Assembly: GCF_041821025.1 (NCBI RefSeq)
Contig: NZ_JBGUAY010000007.1
Coordinates: 215,890-279,889, forward strand
Length of the DNA: 64,000 nt
Source of the DNA: Egicoccus sp. AB-alg6-2
Lineage (GTDB): Bacteria; Actinomycetota; Nitriliruptoria; Nitriliruptorales; Nitriliruptoraceae
Reading direction: 5' to 3'
Both the position numbers and the translations under genes were made by a program. Under the pieces are notes generated by a model that saw only the letters and a program-made list of their open reading frames with translations, was not told where the DNA came from and did not search any database. Below, piece after piece: positions 7,491 to 15,830 of the stretch (positions are counted from its first letter, which is position 1; each line of letters starts with the position of its first letter).

Positions 7491-8692
7491 CACGACGTGG
7501 CCTCCACGTCGCCTTCGGTCGCGACCACCCTGCCGTGGTCCACCTCGGTGATGAGCATGCCGGCTTCGCGCCGCCACGCGAGCCCCTCGCCGCCGCCCAG
7601 CCGCTGAAAGATGCGTGCACGGCGATACTCGGCCAGGGGCCCGGACAACAACCGAGGTGCCCCCTCGCGGATCTCGATGGGCAGCAGCTCGACGCGGGCC
7701 CGCCCGTCGGACCGCAGCTGGTAGCGCGCCACGGCCGATTCGCGGGTGCGCGACCAGCCCTGGTCGAAGACGAAGTTGCCGAGGCTGTAGAAAACCAGCG
7801 TGTCGCCGATGCGCTCCACCCGCTGCAGCACGTGTGGGTGGTGGCCGATGACGATGTCGGCACCGGACGCTGCGGCCATCTCGGCGAGTTCGCGCTGGTC
7901 ACGGTTGGCGGCGAAGCCGTACTCGGTACCCCAGTGGAAGTGGGTGATCACCAGGTCGGCGTTGGCCGACGCCTCGCGGATCAGGCGGCTGGCACGGTCC
8001 TGCTCGGCCGACAAGACCCCGCCCTGGAACGCCAGGGCGACGAAGCCGACCACGTAGGCGTCGCTGAACGCGAGCGTGGCCACGGTCAGCTCGCCGTGTT
8101 CCTGGTAGTCGATCTCGATCGCGTCCTGCAGCGACGCGCCGGCGCCCACATGGGACAGGCCGACCTCGTCGAGCGCGGCGATCGTGTCGCGCAGCCCGGG
8201 GATGCCGTGGTCCATGAGGTGGTTGTTCGCCAGCGCCATGGTGGTGAAGCCGGCGTCGGCGAGCGCCTGCGCCGCCCGCTCGTCACTGGCGAGGTGGATC
8301 AGTTTGTCCGCGTCGGGCAGCGCGTCGGGGTCGGGGGTGATGACCTGTTCGAGGTTGCCGGTGACGTAGTCGGCCCCGGCGAACACCGGGCGCATCTCCT
8401 GCAGCAGCCAATCGTGCCCGTGGCGTTCGGCGGCGCGTTCGACATGACGGCCGAACATCACGTCACCGACCATCACGGCCCGAAACGTCGCGTCGCCGGT
8501 CATCTCGGCCGCCGCTGCGGGTTCGCCCTCGAGCAACCCGCCCCCGTGGACGACGCCGACGACCAGTGCCGTCAGGGCCATCGCGACGGCGGTGTCGCGT
8601 CCTGCGGTGCGCGACTGCCGGCGCAGGCGGCGCTGCAGACGGCCGCGTCGGGTCGTCGGCGGCGCATCGATGGGGGGCGCGGTGTCGGTCAC
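7490..8692 (-). CDS. pgsA: Poly-gamma-glutamate synthesis protein PgsA/CapA
   Basis: 400 residues from a GTG at 8692, two bases after the pgsC stop. After a basic N-terminus there is one membrane segment (about 35-50), then a CapA calcineurin-like metallophosphoesterase fold outside the cell: AVMVGDVMFGR at 72-82, YVTGNLEQVIT, ALANNHLMDHG, THFHWGTEYG and VIGHHPHVLQ carry the metal-ligand Asp, Asn and His residues. CapA is needed with CapB and CapC for polymer export or assembly, though its catalytic chemistry is unclear. The longer open frame upstream is the pgsC region in another frame and is not coding. Confidence 0.93.
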   Translation of the reverse strand: MTDTAPPIDAPPTTRRGRLQRRLRRQSRTAGRDTAVAMALTALVVGVVHGGGLLEGEPAAAAEMTGDATFRAVMVGDVMFGRHVERAAERHGHDWLLQEMRPVFAGADYVTGNLEQVITPDPDALPDADKLIHLASDERAAQALADAGFTTMALANNHLMDHGIPGLRDTIAALDEVGLSHVGAGASLQDAIEIDYQEHGELTVATLAFSDAYVVGFVALAFQGGVLSAEQDRASRLIREASANADLVITHFHWGTEYGFAANRDQRELAEMAAASGADIVIGHHPHVLQRVERIGDTLVFYSLGNFVFDQGWSRTRESAVARYQLRSDGRARVELLPIEIREGAPRLLSGPLAEYRRARIFQRLGGGEGLAWRREAGMLITEVDHGRVVATEGDVEATS

Positions 8693-8694
8693 GC

Positions 8695-9150
8695 TCAGGC
8701 CATGACGAGGTTGACGGCGAACACCAGCAGGAACGTCACGCCCGACAGCAGCAGCGTGGAGATCAGCGTGTGCGGCAGCCCCTGGCGGGCGATGCTGTTT
8801 GCGACCAGCCCGGGAACGATGACACCGATGCCGCGGAACTCGTAGACCTCGAAGGGCAGGGCGGGGTAGAGGTAGTCGAACACCAGCTTGAGCAGGATGC
8901 CGATGCCCAGCATCGCGACGAAGCGCCGGCGGCCGTAGAGGATCACCACGCGCGACACGCCGTAGTGCACCACCAGGAACGTCGAGAAGCTGATGAGGAA
9001 GATCGCGCCGACGAACAGCACCTGGTCCAGCACCAGGGCGAGGTAGCCGGGAACGACCATGCCGGCGGGAATGACACCGGTGCGTTCGGCGTAGACGAGG
9101 CTGACGGCCACGCCGATGACCAGCGACAGGTAGAGCTCGGTTCCGAACAT
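8695..9150 (-). CDS. pgsC: Poly-gamma-glutamate synthase membrane subunit PgsC/CapC
   Basis: 151 residues. It opens MFGTELYLSLVIGVAVSLVY, the CapC signature, and has about four or five membrane helices with little else. The ATG at 9150 overlaps the pgsB stop as TGATG, so the two are translationally coupled. CapC forms the membrane complex with the CapB ligase and is required for polymer synthesis and export. Length matches the family (about 150). The long open frame extending to 10674 is the complement of pgsB and not real. Confidence 0.92.
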   Translation of the reverse strand: MFGTELYLSLVIGVAVSLVYAERTGVIPAGMVVPGYLALVLDQVLFVGAIFLISFSTFLVVHYGVSRVVILYGRRRFVAMLGIGILLKLVFDYLYPALPFEVYEFRGIGVIVPGLVANSIARQGLPHTLISTLLLSGVTFLLVFAVNLVMA

Positions 9151-10382
9151 CAGGCGGCTCCTCGGGTCGTCGAGGTGTCCACGGCGAGCGCCTCGAGCGC
9201 GGCGACCAGCTGGGTCCCCCCGCCATGCAGGTTGCCGACGCCGTAGACGATCCGGCCACTGAGCTGACCGTCCAGTGCCTCGACGGCGCGCTCCGGCGGC
9301 TGGTCGGTGAGGTCGATCACCTCGGCGGCCTGCACGTCGCCGTCGGCGACCGCCTGCAGGATCGGGCCGGTCTGGCCGCCGACGACGACCAGCACGTCGA
9401 TGGGCAGGTGGGGCAGCACGTCCCGGGCGAACAGCTGGGTGCGGTTCATCCGGTCCTCCCGGCAGTTGACGATGACGGTCAATGCGTCGGTGGGCAGCGA
9501 CCGATCGGCGAGGTGTTTCCACACGGCGAGCGTGGAGGTGGGGTCGTTGGCCGCGAACCCGTTGACGAAGAACGCCGGGTCGTCGGGATCGCCGACGGGG
9601 ACCACCCGCATCGCGTACCGGTCCACCGGCGCCTTGCGCATGCCGCGCATCGCCACCTCGTCGGGGATGCCGAGGTCCCGGGTGACCGCGAGCACCAGCG
9701 CGACGTGGTCGGCCAGCACGAGATGGTCGAACCCGGCCAGGTAGTCCTCGTCCACCGCGTCCGGGTCGGCGACGAGCACCTCGGTCCCGCGTTCGCGGGC
9801 CACCTCGGTGTAGGTGGGCAGCAGACGATCGGCGATGACCACCAGCTTGCCGCCGAACGGGATGCTGGCGGCGAACACCTCGGCGACGTCGTCGATCGTC
9901 GGTCCCATCTCGTCGAGGTGGTCGTCGAGTGCGTTGCAGATCAGCAGCAGGTTGACGTCCAGCAGGTCGCGGTGGAACGTCAGCTGGTACTCCGGGTCGA
10001 TCGCCATGCATTCGACCACCAGGGTGTCCGCCGCTTCCTGCACGGCCCGGTGGTTGACCAGCCGCTGCTCGCTGATGTTGGGACCCTCCGGGCGCCGGTG
10101 GACGTCCACCTCCTCGCCGGACCAGCCGAGGAGCAGCTTCGGCTCGGTGCCGGTGGTCTTTCCGAGCGGCCGACGGCCGCCTTCGGCCAGGGCGCCGGTC
10201 AGCAGCCGGGTCACCGTCGACTTGCCGCGACTGCCGTTGACGCTGATCCGCAACGGCACCGCCGCGAGGTGGCGACGGTTGCGTCGCCGTTCCACGACAC
10301 CGACGATCAGCAGCGCCACCAACGTCAGTGCGACGACGAACGTGACCACGTCGTCGCTGGACTGCATGGGGAGGTCGGCCAT
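9150..10382 (-). CDS. pgsB: Poly-gamma-glutamate synthase ligase subunit PgsB/CapB
   Basis: 410 residues. An N-terminal membrane helix (12-31) precedes a Mur-ligase-like amide ligase: RISVNGSRGKSTVTRLLTG with the P-loop at 50-56, GKTTGTEPKLLL, VECMAIDPEYQ, ICNALDDHLDEMGP, and VIVNCREDRMNRTQLF. PgsB joins glutamate through its gamma-carboxyl using ATP at the inner face of the membrane. The ATG at 10382 has GGAG five bases upstream. It leads the four-gene operon pgsB-pgsC-pgsA-ggt and is divergent from an NlpC/P60 hydrolase across 282 bp. Confidence 0.95.
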   Translation of the reverse strand: MADLPMQSSDDVVTFVVALTLVALLIVGVVERRRNRRHLAAVPLRISVNGSRGKSTVTRLLTGALAEGGRRPLGKTTGTEPKLLLGWSGEEVDVHRRPEGPNISEQRLVNHRAVQEAADTLVVECMAIDPEYQLTFHRDLLDVNLLLICNALDDHLDEMGPTIDDVAEVFAASIPFGGKLVVIADRLLPTYTEVARERGTEVLVADPDAVDEDYLAGFDHLVLADHVALVLAVTRDLGIPDEVAMRGMRKAPVDRYAMRVVPVGDPDDPAFFVNGFAANDPTSTLAVWKHLADRSLPTDALTVIVNCREDRMNRTQLFARDVLPHLPIDVLVVVGGQTGPILQAVADGDVQAAEVIDLTDQPPERAVEALDGQLSGRIVYGVGNLHGGGTQLVAALEALAVDTSTTRGAA

Positions 10383-10420
10383 CGGCGCTCCGGTGTTCCA
10401 TCCGCGGCCGCCCTGCGGCG

Positions 10421-10455
10421 GGTCCGCAAGGTCCCGTGGGAACCGTAGGCGGACC
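10421..10455. promoter_or_regulatory. Nested inverted repeat in the pgsB-NlpC intergenic region
   Basis: GGTCCGC (10421-10427) pairs with GCGGACC (10449-10455), and inside it GGT/ACC and CCC/GGG pairs extend the dyad with one bulged A. It sits 40-75 bp upstream of pgsB, within the shared divergent promoter region, so it may be an operator or leader hairpin. I could not fit a c-di-AMP riboswitch to this region. Confidence 0.4.
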
Positions 10456-10664
10456 GCCGTGCCTCACCGTGCCATCCACCCTGGCCTTCGGAGCGGCGAA
10501 TTCACCTGGCCGTCCCGAGGCGCGTCGTGCGGCCGCCATTTGCGCGGCCGCGGACCCTCTGTACCTTCGATGGTGTCCGACGGGCGCTCCCGGTTCCGAG
10601 CCGGCGCCCGTCCGCTTGTTGCCACGCGGCCGCCGCGTGTGCCGTTCCGTCACGGGGTGTTCGT

Positions 10665-11678
10665 TTGCGCGCAAGCCTGTTCTCGACTGCTGCCCTGCTG
10701 CTGGTCACGGTCCTGGTTCTTGGTGTCCAGGCCGGTGACGGCGCCTCCGCCAGTGACCACGAGCCGCCGGACGTGTCGGGGGTGGCGGCGAGCGTGAGCG
10801 AGCGGGAGGCGCGGTCGGCGCCGACGTTCGGCGTGACCCGTTTGGCGAATCCGGCCCGGAGCGTGGTCACCGATGCCGACGGTGCCTGGCTGGCCACCTT
10901 CACCGACGGCGCCCGCACCGCCGCGGTCGCCGGGCAGGAGCGCACGTTCGACGAGCCCGGCGCGGAGCATGCGGTCACCACCGACGTGTGGGTGCGCCTG
11001 CTCGCCGAGCCCTTCGACGGCGTGGTCGACAAGGCCTGGCTCGAGGCGGCCGTCGAGGACCGCGCGCCCGACGTGCTCGAGGTGGGCACGCAGTACCTCG
11101 ACGACGCTCCCGACGTCCACGACGCCGACGGCGCGCTCGTCTCGGGTGCCGCCGAGTACGGCCCCCTTCAGCCCGACGGTTCGCGACCGGTCGGTGCGGA
11201 CTGGCACGACTTCCTCGGCGTCGACGCCGACTATGCCGGCCGCATCGATCCCGCCGACCCGGAGGAGTACCGCGCCCTCGACTGCTCCGGCTACGTACGG
11301 ATCGTCTTCGGGCACCGCATGGGTCTGCCGATGACGCTGCGCCCCGACGGCGGCGCGTCGCTCCCGCGACGCTCGTTCGAGCAGGCGGCCTCGGCGCCCG
11401 GCGTGGTGCCGATCGCCGACGGGGATGCCGAAGGTGCGGTCGCGGACGACGCGTTGCAGGCCGGTGACCTGGTGTTCTTCGACTCGCCGAACGACCGCGA
11501 CGGACGCATCGACCACGTGGGCATCTACGTCGGCCTCGACGACGGCGGCCACCACCGGTTCCTGCACTCACGCCGCTCGGCCAATGGTCCGACGCTCGGA
11601 GGCGACGACCAGGGCGCCTCCGTCCTCGACGGAGACGGGTACTTCGCGCAGGGGTTCACCTTGACTCGCCGCCTCTGA
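10665..11678 (+). CDS. Secreted NlpC/P60 cysteine hydrolase
   Basis: 337 residues. I place the start at a TTG at 10665 because it gives a clean signal peptide (RASLFSTAALLLVTVLVLGV, cleavage near residue 29). An N-terminal region of about 150 residues is SH3-like in length. The C-terminal NlpC/P60 domain shows Cys207 in ALDCSGYVR, His284 in RIDHVGIYVG and a third polar residue, probably His301 in RFLHSRR. NlpC/P60 enzymes cut gamma-D-glutamyl bonds in peptidoglycan, and PgdS-type members cut poly-gamma-glutamate. Its position back to back with the pgs operon makes a polymer hydrolase possible, but general wall hydrolase is equally allowed. Confidence 0.85.
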   Translation: MRASLFSTAALLLVTVLVLGVQAGDGASASDHEPPDVSGVAASVSEREARSAPTFGVTRLANPARSVVTDADGAWLATFTDGARTAAVAGQERTFDEPGAEHAVTTDVWVRLLAEPFDGVVDKAWLEAAVEDRAPDVLEVGTQYLDDAPDVHDADGALVSGAAEYGPLQPDGSRPVGADWHDFLGVDADYAGRIDPADPEEYRALDCSGYVRIVFGHRMGLPMTLRPDGGASLPRRSFEQAASAPGVVPIADGDAEGAVADDALQAGDLVFFDSPNDRDGRIDHVGIYVGLDDGGHHRFLHSRRSANGPTLGGDDQGASVLDGDGYFAQGFTLTRRL

Positions 11679-11717
11679 TCCCGCACGTCTAGCGTTCCGG
11701 CCGATCCAGGAGGGCAC

Positions 11718-13367
11718 GTGGCGGCAGTGTGGGCCGGCATCCCGATCATGGTGGTGCTGGTGCTGATGGTGGGGCGTCGCTGGGCGGCGTCGCGGGCCGG
11801 GCTGGTCGGAGCGGCGCTGGCGCTGGCCATCGCCGTCGTCGCGTTCGACCTCGGACGGGGCTCGCCTGCGGAGGCGCCGGGCGCCGGCGCCTTTCTCGGC
11901 ACCTTCGGCGAGGCGCTGTTCACCTCGGCGACCATCCTGTGGATCGTCATCCCGGCGCTCGCGATCCACCACCTGCAGGTCGCGACCGGCGCCACCGACC
12001 GGCTGCGCCTGGCGCTGGCCGGTCTCGCGGCCGATCCTCGGCTGTTCGCCCTGCTGATCGGCTGGTTCTTCGCGCTCTTCGTCGAAGGCGCGGCGGGGTT
12101 CGGGGCGTCGGTGGCCCTGGCAGCACCGTTCCTGGTCGGCGTCGGCTACCGGCCGTTGGACGCGGTCGTGGTCGCGATGCTCGGCCACGCCATCGGGGTC
12201 TCCTTCGGCGCCATCGGCACGCCGATCGTTCCGCAGGTGGCTGCCACCGGGCTGACCGGTCTGCAGATCGCGGCGCCGACCGCGCGTCTCCACCTCGCCG
12301 GCGGCTGGTTGCTGCTGGTGGCGATGATGCTGATCGCCTCGCGGGCCGTCGGCCGCCCCGCCCGAGGTGCGATCTGGGGCTGGACCGCGCTGGCCGGGGT
12401 GGCGTTCCTCGTGCCCTATTGGCTCATCGCCACCTTCGTCGGGCCGGAGTTGCCGACCCTCGGCGGTGCCCTCATCGGCGTCGGCGTCTTCGTCGCGGCG
12501 TTGAAGCTGGCCGGCCGTCACCGCGACGCGGTGGGTCGACCGGCGCTGCCGGTCCTGCCGGCCACGCCGCCGCCCACGCCGCCGATCGAGCGTCGCGGGC
12601 TGGCGCAGGCACCAGCCGGCCCGCAACCGGTGCCCGGGGCGGAAGCCTCCCGCAAGCGCGAGGTCGAGCGCCGGCCGACGGGAGCGGAGCTGCTGCGCGC
12701 GGCCGCGCCCTATCTCGTCCTGATCGCTCTCGTGCTGCTGACGCGTCTGGTGCCTCCGATCCGCGATCCGCTGCGGGCCGTCGAGCTGGCGTGGTCGCTG
12801 CCCGGCGGTTTCGCGGGCTCGTTCCGGCCGCTCGCCCACCCGGGCACGTTGCTCAGCGTGTCGTTCCTGGGCGGCGCCCTGCTGACCCGCGCCGGGGCGG
12901 GGTCCGTGTCCGGCGCGCTTCGCACCACCTTCCCGCAGTTGGCCGGTGTCACCGTCGCCCTGGTCGCGATGCTGTCCCTGGCGCGGATCATGGTGCATGC
13001 CGGCATGACCCAGTCGCTGGCCGAGGCCGCCGCCGCCGGGGCGGGCGCGGCGTGGCCGGTCCTGGCACCGCTGGTCGGCGTGCTCGGCACCTTCGTCACC
13101 GGCTCCGCGACGGCTTCGAACGTGCTGTTCACCGACCTGCAGGTCGCCACCGCGCAGACGCTGGACCTGCCCCTGCCGCCGATGGTCGCGGCGCAGGGCT
13201 ATGGCGCCGCGGTGGGCAACGTGGTGTGTCCGCACAACATCGTCGCGGCCGGCGCCACCGTCGGCCTCACCGGCGGTGAGGGCGAGGTGCTGCGCCGGAC
13301 CATGGCGCCGGCGCTGCTGTACGCGGTGGTCGGAGGACTCCTCGTCCTCGTCATGGTCGGGCAGTAG
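11718..13367 (+). CDS. L-lactate permease family transporter (LldP/GlcA type)
   Basis: 549 residues from a GTG at 11718 with CAGGAGG upstream. It has about 12-13 membrane helices. Family motifs include GWFFALFVEGAAGFGASVAL, GHAIGVSFGAIGTPIVPQ, FVTGSATASNVLFTDLQV and GYGAAVGNVVCPHNIVAAGA, which are typical of LldP. The family takes up lactate or glycolate with protons across the cytoplasmic membrane. A hydrophilic loop of about 60 residues (Pro/Arg-rich, near 270-330) is longer than usual. It lies 45 bp upstream of the gnd-kinase-lactonase genes and could share their transcript, so another hydroxy acid such as gluconate cannot be excluded. Confidence 0.9.
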   Translation: MAAVWAGIPIMVVLVLMVGRRWAASRAGLVGAALALAIAVVAFDLGRGSPAEAPGAGAFLGTFGEALFTSATILWIVIPALAIHHLQVATGATDRLRLALAGLAADPRLFALLIGWFFALFVEGAAGFGASVALAAPFLVGVGYRPLDAVVVAMLGHAIGVSFGAIGTPIVPQVAATGLTGLQIAAPTARLHLAGGWLLLVAMMLIASRAVGRPARGAIWGWTALAGVAFLVPYWLIATFVGPELPTLGGALIGVGVFVAALKLAGRHRDAVGRPALPVLPATPPPTPPIERRGLAQAPAGPQPVPGAEASRKREVERRPTGAELLRAAAPYLVLIALVLLTRLVPPIRDPLRAVELAWSLPGGFAGSFRPLAHPGTLLSVSFLGGALLTRAGAGSVSGALRTTFPQLAGVTVALVAMLSLARIMVHAGMTQSLAEAAAAGAGAAWPVLAPLVGVLGTFVTGSATASNVLFTDLQVATAQTLDLPLPPMVAAQGYGAAVGNVVCPHNIVAAGATVGLTGGEGEVLRRTMAPALLYAVVGGLLVLVMVGQ

Positions 13368-13412
13368 CGTGCGGCGGAGGCCTCTACCTCCGCCGCCCGC
13401 GAAAGGCACGAC

Positions 13413-14288
13413 GTGACGACGCTCGGCATGGTCGGCCTGGGCCGCATGGGCGGCAACATGACCCGCCGCCTGCGCGATCGCGGCATCGAGGTGGTCGCCT
13501 ACGACCGCGACGCCGACCTGGCCGAGGTGGCCGACCTCGACACGCTCGTCGAGGCCCTGCCGACGCCACGGTTGGTGTGGCTGATGCTGCCGGCCGGCGC
13601 CCCCACCGACGACACCATCGCGACACTCGTCCCGTTGCTCGACCGGGGTGACACCGTCGTCGACGGCGGCAACGCCAACTGGCGTGTCACCGTGGCGCGG
13701 GCGCGGAGGCTCGCTGCCGAAGACATCGCGCTGGTCGACGTCGGCGTCTCCGGCGGTGTCTGGGGCTACGACGAGGGCTACGCACTGATGGTCGGCGGCG
13801 ACCACGACGCGGTCGCGCGTCTTCAGCCCGTGTTCGATGCCCTGCGCCCGTCCGAGGGTGGCTTCTCCCATGCCGGCCCGGTCGGTTCCGGCCACTTCGC
13901 CAAGATGATTCACAACGGCGTCGAGTACGGGATGATGCAGGCGTTCGCCGAGGGCGTCGAGCTGTTGGATGCCGGCGGTCCCGACGGCATGGACGTGGCG
14001 GCCGTCCTCCGCGGCTGGCAGCACGGCAGCGTCGTCCGATCCTGGCTCCTGGACCTGCTGGTGGACGCCATGGAGGACGAGGACACCTTCGCGCAGATCC
14101 GCGGGTGGGCCGAGGACTCCGGCGAGGGACGCTGGACCGTCGAGGAAGCCATCGCGACCGCGACGCCGGCCCCCGTCATCACCGCCGCCCTCTATGCCCG
14201 GTTCGCCTCGCGCCAGGACGACCCGCTGGCGATGCGGGTGGTCGCGGCGCTGCGGCAGCGGTTCGGCGGACACGCCGTCCGGTCATGA
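13413..14288 (+). CDS. gnd: 6-phosphogluconate dehydrogenase, decarboxylating (short type)
   Basis: 291 residues, the short GndA/YqeC-like form (long forms are about 470). The Rossmann start is LGMVGLGRMGGNMTRRL. VDGGNANW (83-90), VGVSGGVWG (110-118) and the catalytic KMIHNGVEYGMMQ with Lys164 and Glu171 are all present. It oxidises and decarboxylates 6-phosphogluconate to ribulose 5-phosphate; short forms often prefer NAD+. The GTG start at 13413 lacks a strong site. Its stop overlaps the kinase start as ATGA, and the kinase in turn overlaps the lactonase, giving a coupled three-gene unit for aldonate use. Confidence 0.9.
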   Translation: MTTLGMVGLGRMGGNMTRRLRDRGIEVVAYDRDADLAEVADLDTLVEALPTPRLVWLMLPAGAPTDDTIATLVPLLDRGDTVVDGGNANWRVTVARARRLAAEDIALVDVGVSGGVWGYDEGYALMVGGDHDAVARLQPVFDALRPSEGGFSHAGPVGSGHFAKMIHNGVEYGMMQAFAEGVELLDAGGPDGMDVAAVLRGWQHGSVVRSWLLDLLVDAMEDEDTFAQIRGWAEDSGEGRWTVEEAIATATPAPVITAALYARFASRQDDPLAMRVVAALRQRFGGHAVRS

Positions 14289-14878
14289 ATGGCCACCCGC
14301 CGCGGACACCGACCCACGTCGTGCTGGTCGGGATGATGGGAGCCGGCAAGACCACGACGGGCGCCGCGCTGGCGTCCCGGCTGGGGCGGCCGCTGCTGGA
14401 CGGCGACGTCGAACTCGAGCGCCGCACCGGCCGCACCGGCGCCCAGATCGCCGCCACCGACGGGGTCGACCGGCTCCACCACCTCGAGGAGGAGGTGCTC
14501 CTCGACGCGTTGTCGGCGACCACGCCCACGGTCATCGCCGCGGCCGGCTCGGTCGCGGAGGCCGAGCGGTGTCAGGCGCCGCTCGCCGAGCGTGCCCTGG
14601 TGGTGTGGCTGGACGCGCCGGTCACCGCCCTGGTGTCGCGCATGGGTAGTGGCGACCACCGACGGCCCCTGGAGGCCGATGCGGCGCACGTGCTGCTCCA
14701 GCGACGACGCGCCGCCTTCGCCGCGATCGCCGACCTCCACCTCGACGCCGTGACCCCCACCGACGAACTCGTCGAGGCCATCGTGACCGCGCTCACCGAC
14801 GCTGTACCCGACCGCGACTCGGCCGCCGGAACGGCCGACGTCGAGCGGCCCGAAACCGACCAGGGGGACCTGCCGTGA
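14285..14878 (+). CDS. Shikimate-kinase-fold P-loop kinase, possibly a gluconokinase
   Basis: 197 residues. The P-loop GMMGAGKTT is at 16-24, an Asp pair DGD at 39-41, the lid HRRPL near 125-129 and the LLQRRRAAFAAIADLHLD helix typical of shikimate kinases. Two shikimate-binding features are changed: the FR/E helix reads RLHHLEEE and the GGG loop reads AAAG (85-88). Combined with its place between gnd and an SMP-30 lactonase, with ATGA and GTGA overlaps at both ends, I infer that it phosphorylates gluconate or a related aldonate. True shikimate kinase is the alternative. An acidic tail of about 25 residues follows the domain. Confidence 0.7.
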   Translation: MNGHPPRTPTHVVLVGMMGAGKTTTGAALASRLGRPLLDGDVELERRTGRTGAQIAATDGVDRLHHLEEEVLLDALSATTPTVIAAAGSVAEAERCQAPLAERALVVWLDAPVTALVSRMGSGDHRRPLEADAAHVLLQRRRAAFAAIADLHLDAVTPTDELVEAIVTALTDAVPDRDSAAGTADVERPETDQGDLP

Positions 14879-15759
14879 CCCGCACCCTGACCGCGCACCT
14901 CGCCAATGACCATCGCGCCGACCTGGCCGAAGGCCCGCTGTGGGACGAGGCGGGCAACCGGCTGCTGTACGTCGACATCGAGGGTGGCGACGTGCTCGCG
15001 CACGGGCCCGACGACGGCAGCACCACGGTGCTGCTCGACCACGACGACGTCGTCAGCGCGGTGCTGCGTCATGTCGGTGGAACGCTGCTGCTCGGTCTCC
15101 GTGACGGCCTCGCGGTCTGGGACGAGTCGGCTCCCGACGCTCCGCCCCGGCTCGTCGTGCCGCTGCAGTCCGACGAGGGGGAGTTGCGGTGCAACGACGG
15201 CACGGTCGGCCCCGACGGCGCCGTCTGGCTCGGCACCATGCACCTCGACGAGGCCACCGGTCGCGCCCGGCTGTTCCGCATCGGGCCCCACGGCGCGGAC
15301 CAACGACGCGACGGTCTCACGGTCAGCAACGGGGTGGGATTCTCGCCCGACGGCCGGGTGCTCTACCACGCCGACACGCCCACGGGCAGGATCGACGCGC
15401 TGACGCTGGGTCCCGGGGGCGAGGTGGTCGAGGTCCGGCCGTTCGCGGAGATCCCCGCCGGTGCCGGTCAGCCCGACGGCCTCACCGTCGACGCCGAGGG
15501 TGGTGTGTGGGCCGCCCTGTGGTCGGGCGCGGCCGTGTGGCACTTCACGCCCGACGGTGCGTTGGCCAGCATCGTCGAGGTGCCGGCGTCGCACACCACC
15601 AGCTGCACCTTCGGGGGAGCGGACCTGTCGACGCTGTGGATCACCACCGGTGGACCGCACGTCGGCGGCGAGGGTGACGGTGCCGGTGGGTTGTTCACGG
15701 TGCAGCCGGGTGTGCGCGGACTCCCGACCCCCGTCGCGACGTGCCCGTTGCCGCGCTGA
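14875..15759 (+). CDS. SMP-30/gluconolactonase/LRE family lactonase
   Basis: 294 residues, a six-bladed beta-propeller. The metal-binding residues of the family can be placed: Glu19 in DLAEGPLW, Asn107 in ELRCNDGTVGPDG, Asn152 in TVSNGVGFSPDG and Asp201 in QPDGLTVDAEGG. These Ca2+/Zn2+ enzymes open sugar lactones such as gluconolactone. The GTG start overlaps the kinase stop (GTGA). With the kinase and 6-phosphogluconate dehydrogenase upstream, the three steps lactone to aldonate to phospho-aldonate to pentulose phosphate would be complete. No signal peptide, so cytosolic. Confidence 0.9.
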   Translation: MTRTLTAHLANDHRADLAEGPLWDEAGNRLLYVDIEGGDVLAHGPDDGSTTVLLDHDDVVSAVLRHVGGTLLLGLRDGLAVWDESAPDAPPRLVVPLQSDEGELRCNDGTVGPDGAVWLGTMHLDEATGRARLFRIGPHGADQRRDGLTVSNGVGFSPDGRVLYHADTPTGRIDALTLGPGGEVVEVRPFAEIPAGAGQPDGLTVDAEGGVWAALWSGAAVWHFTPDGALASIVEVPASHTTSCTFGGADLSTLWITTGGPHVGGEGDGAGGLFTVQPGVRGLPTPVATCPLPR

Positions 15760-15830
15760 ACGGTCGCATGGGGCACCACCGTCTGGTCCGGTCGCGGCCG
15801 GGTCAGGTGACGAAGGAGGGTTACCGTCCG

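Noticed and set aside
10383..10664. c-di-AMP (ydaO) riboswitch before the NlpC/P60 gene
   Set aside because: Such elements often precede wall hydrolases, but I could not place its conserved core here.
11568..14273. 901-residue open frame on the minus strand
   Set aside because: It is the complement of the permease and gnd genes. It is Arg/His/Gln-rich with no domain and no ribosome site.
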